Source: Stenotrophomonas aracearum (lineage in GTDB: Bacteria; Pseudomonadota; Gammaproteobacteria; Xanthomonadales; Xanthomonadaceae). Taken from it: a stretch of 64,000 bases of DNA. Position 1 is the stretch's first letter. Every line of letters starts with the position of its first letter. Of this stretch, positions 63,275 to 64,000 are shown piece by piece. A program made the position numbers and the translations under genes. The notes under the pieces are model-generated. The model was not told where the DNA came from and searched no databases. It saw nothing but the letters and a program-made list of their open reading frames with translations. The stretch spans positions 310,001 through 374,000 of the forward strand of contig NZ_CP115543.1 in assembly GCF_031834615.1 (NCBI RefSeq), written 5' to 3'.

Positions 63275-64000
63275 GCGACTGGTTGTTCGACCTGGGGAAT
63301 TCGCGGTTCAAGTTCGCACCGCTGCAGGGCAACCGCGCCGGCGACGTGCAGGCCTGGCCGCACGGTGCCGAAGCGATGCCGACCGATGCGCTGGCGCTGC
63401 TGCCCAGCGGCGACACCGCGTATGTGGCCAGCGTGGCTGCCGCGTCGCTCACCGCCAGCATGCTCGAGGTGCTGCAAGCACGCTTCAAGCACGTGCGGGT
63501 CGCACGCACCGAAGCCAGTTGCGCGGGCGTGCGCATCGCATATGCGGATCCGGCGAAGTTCGGCGTTGATCGTTACCTCGCGCTGATCGCCGCGGCCGAA
63601 CGCGGCCAGGCCGTGCTGGTGGCCGGAGTAGGCACCGCGCTCACCATCGACCTGCTCGACGCGGACGGCCAGCATCATGGCGGGCGCATCGCTGCCTCGC
63701 CTACCACCATGCGCGAAGCCTTGCATGCGCGCGCGGTGCAGTTGCCCGCGCAGGGCGGCGACTACAGCGAGTTCGCCAACGACACCGCAGATGCGCTGGC
63801 CTCCGGCTGCGACGGCGCCGCAGTGGCGTTGATCGAGCGCAGCCGCATGCAGGCGGCCACCACGCTGGGCGCGGTGCCGGCGTTGCTGGTCCATGGCGGT
63901 GGTGCACCCGCATTGTTGCCGTTGCTGGGCGACGCGCAGTTCCAACCAGCGCTGGTGCTGGATGGCCTCGCGCGCTGGGCGGTGCACCAGCCACCGGCGG
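63271..64000 (+). CDS. coaX: Type III pantothenate kinase, N-terminal part (cut by window end)
   Basis: The frame is open from ATG 63271 to the window end, 243 residues of which nearly the whole enzyme is visible. Phosphate-binding start WLFDLGNSRFKFAPL, substrate block GVDRYLALIAAAER, then VLVAGVGTALTIDLLDADGQ with the catalytic Asp, and GGRIAASPTTMREALHARAV. It phosphorylates pantothenate in the first step of CoA synthesis and is insensitive to CoA feedback. ATGA overlap with birA is a common arrangement in this order. Confidence 0.93.
   Translation, partial: MSDWLFDLGNSRFKFAPLQGNRAGDVQAWPHGAEAMPTDALALLPSGDTAYVASVAAASLTASMLEVLQARFKHVRVARTEASCAGVRIAYADPAKFGVDRYLALIAAAERGQAVLVAGVGTALTIDLLDADGQHHGGRIAASPTTMREALHARAVQLPAQGGDYSEFANDTADALASGCDGAAVALIERSRMQAATTLGAVPALLVHGGGAPALLPLLGDAQFQPALVLDGLARWAVHQPPA

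Overview
The window is high-GC, densely coded chromosomal DNA from a gammaproteobacterium of the Xanthomonadaceae/Lysobacteraceae, most likely Stenotrophomonas. The support is gene content (cyclic-nucleotide/GGDEF signalling pair, liu and mms operons, PhoPQ-like pair) and a dozen short palindromes that start with GTAG, which look like the SMAG-type REP elements of Stenotrophomonas. I see no rRNA, tRNA, CRISPR array, complete insertion sequence or prophage. All family assignments are by eye from sequence and memory; no database search was run.

1-8461: the 3' end of isocitrate lyase, then the most unusual locus. It holds a cNMP-binding/GGDEF diguanylate cyclase and two closely similar class III nucleotide-cyclase/TPR membrane proteins. 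Between them lie a 100-residue nitrile-hydratase-leader-like peptide gene on the opposite strand and a SagB-like flavin dehydrogenase. It looks like a ribosomally made, modified peptide locus wired to cGMP/c-di-GMP-type signalling. 8466-13973: leucine/isovalerate catabolism (two methylcrotonyl-CoA carboxylase subunits and isovaleryl-CoA dehydrogenase) divergent from a TetR regulator. 14079-18908: cytochrome c, secreted nuclease-like protein, EamA transporter, small hydrolase, ZapE. 19394-22900: class Ia ribonucleotide reductase nrdAB. 23019-27216: thioesterase, sirtuin, Old Yellow Enzyme, PurU, LysE-type exporter.

27217-28103: a small degenerate island with a SymE-like toxin gene broken by an in-frame TGA, a perfect hairpin in its leader and an inverted pair of REP elements. 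28104-35855: nicotinamidase, B12-independent methionine synthase behind a cobalamin riboswitch, and a non-deamidating NAD salvage cluster (NAMPT, NadM-Nudix, NadR, PnuC). 35991-45001: an ECF sigma factor/anti-sigma module and a membrane-lipid operon (desaturase, FAD oxidoreductase, DUF1365, two cyclopropane-synthase-like methyltransferases, DUF1295, lipocalin). Both halves are preceded by the same GCATCC-N18-TATCT promoter-like motif, so they probably form one regulon.

45076-54139: patatin-like phospholipase with an internal membrane region, a short-chain acyl-CoA responsive XRE regulator, and the divergent valine catabolism operon (mmsA, acyl-CoA dehydrogenase, enoyl-CoA hydratase, 3-hydroxyisobutyryl-CoA hydrolase, mmsB). 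54258-64000: Ohr peroxidase divergent from an AraC regulator, a small hypothetical gene, a CDF transporter, DusA, a small periplasmic protein with PhoP/PhoQ-like genes, MtfA-like peptidase, BirA and the 5' part of coaX.
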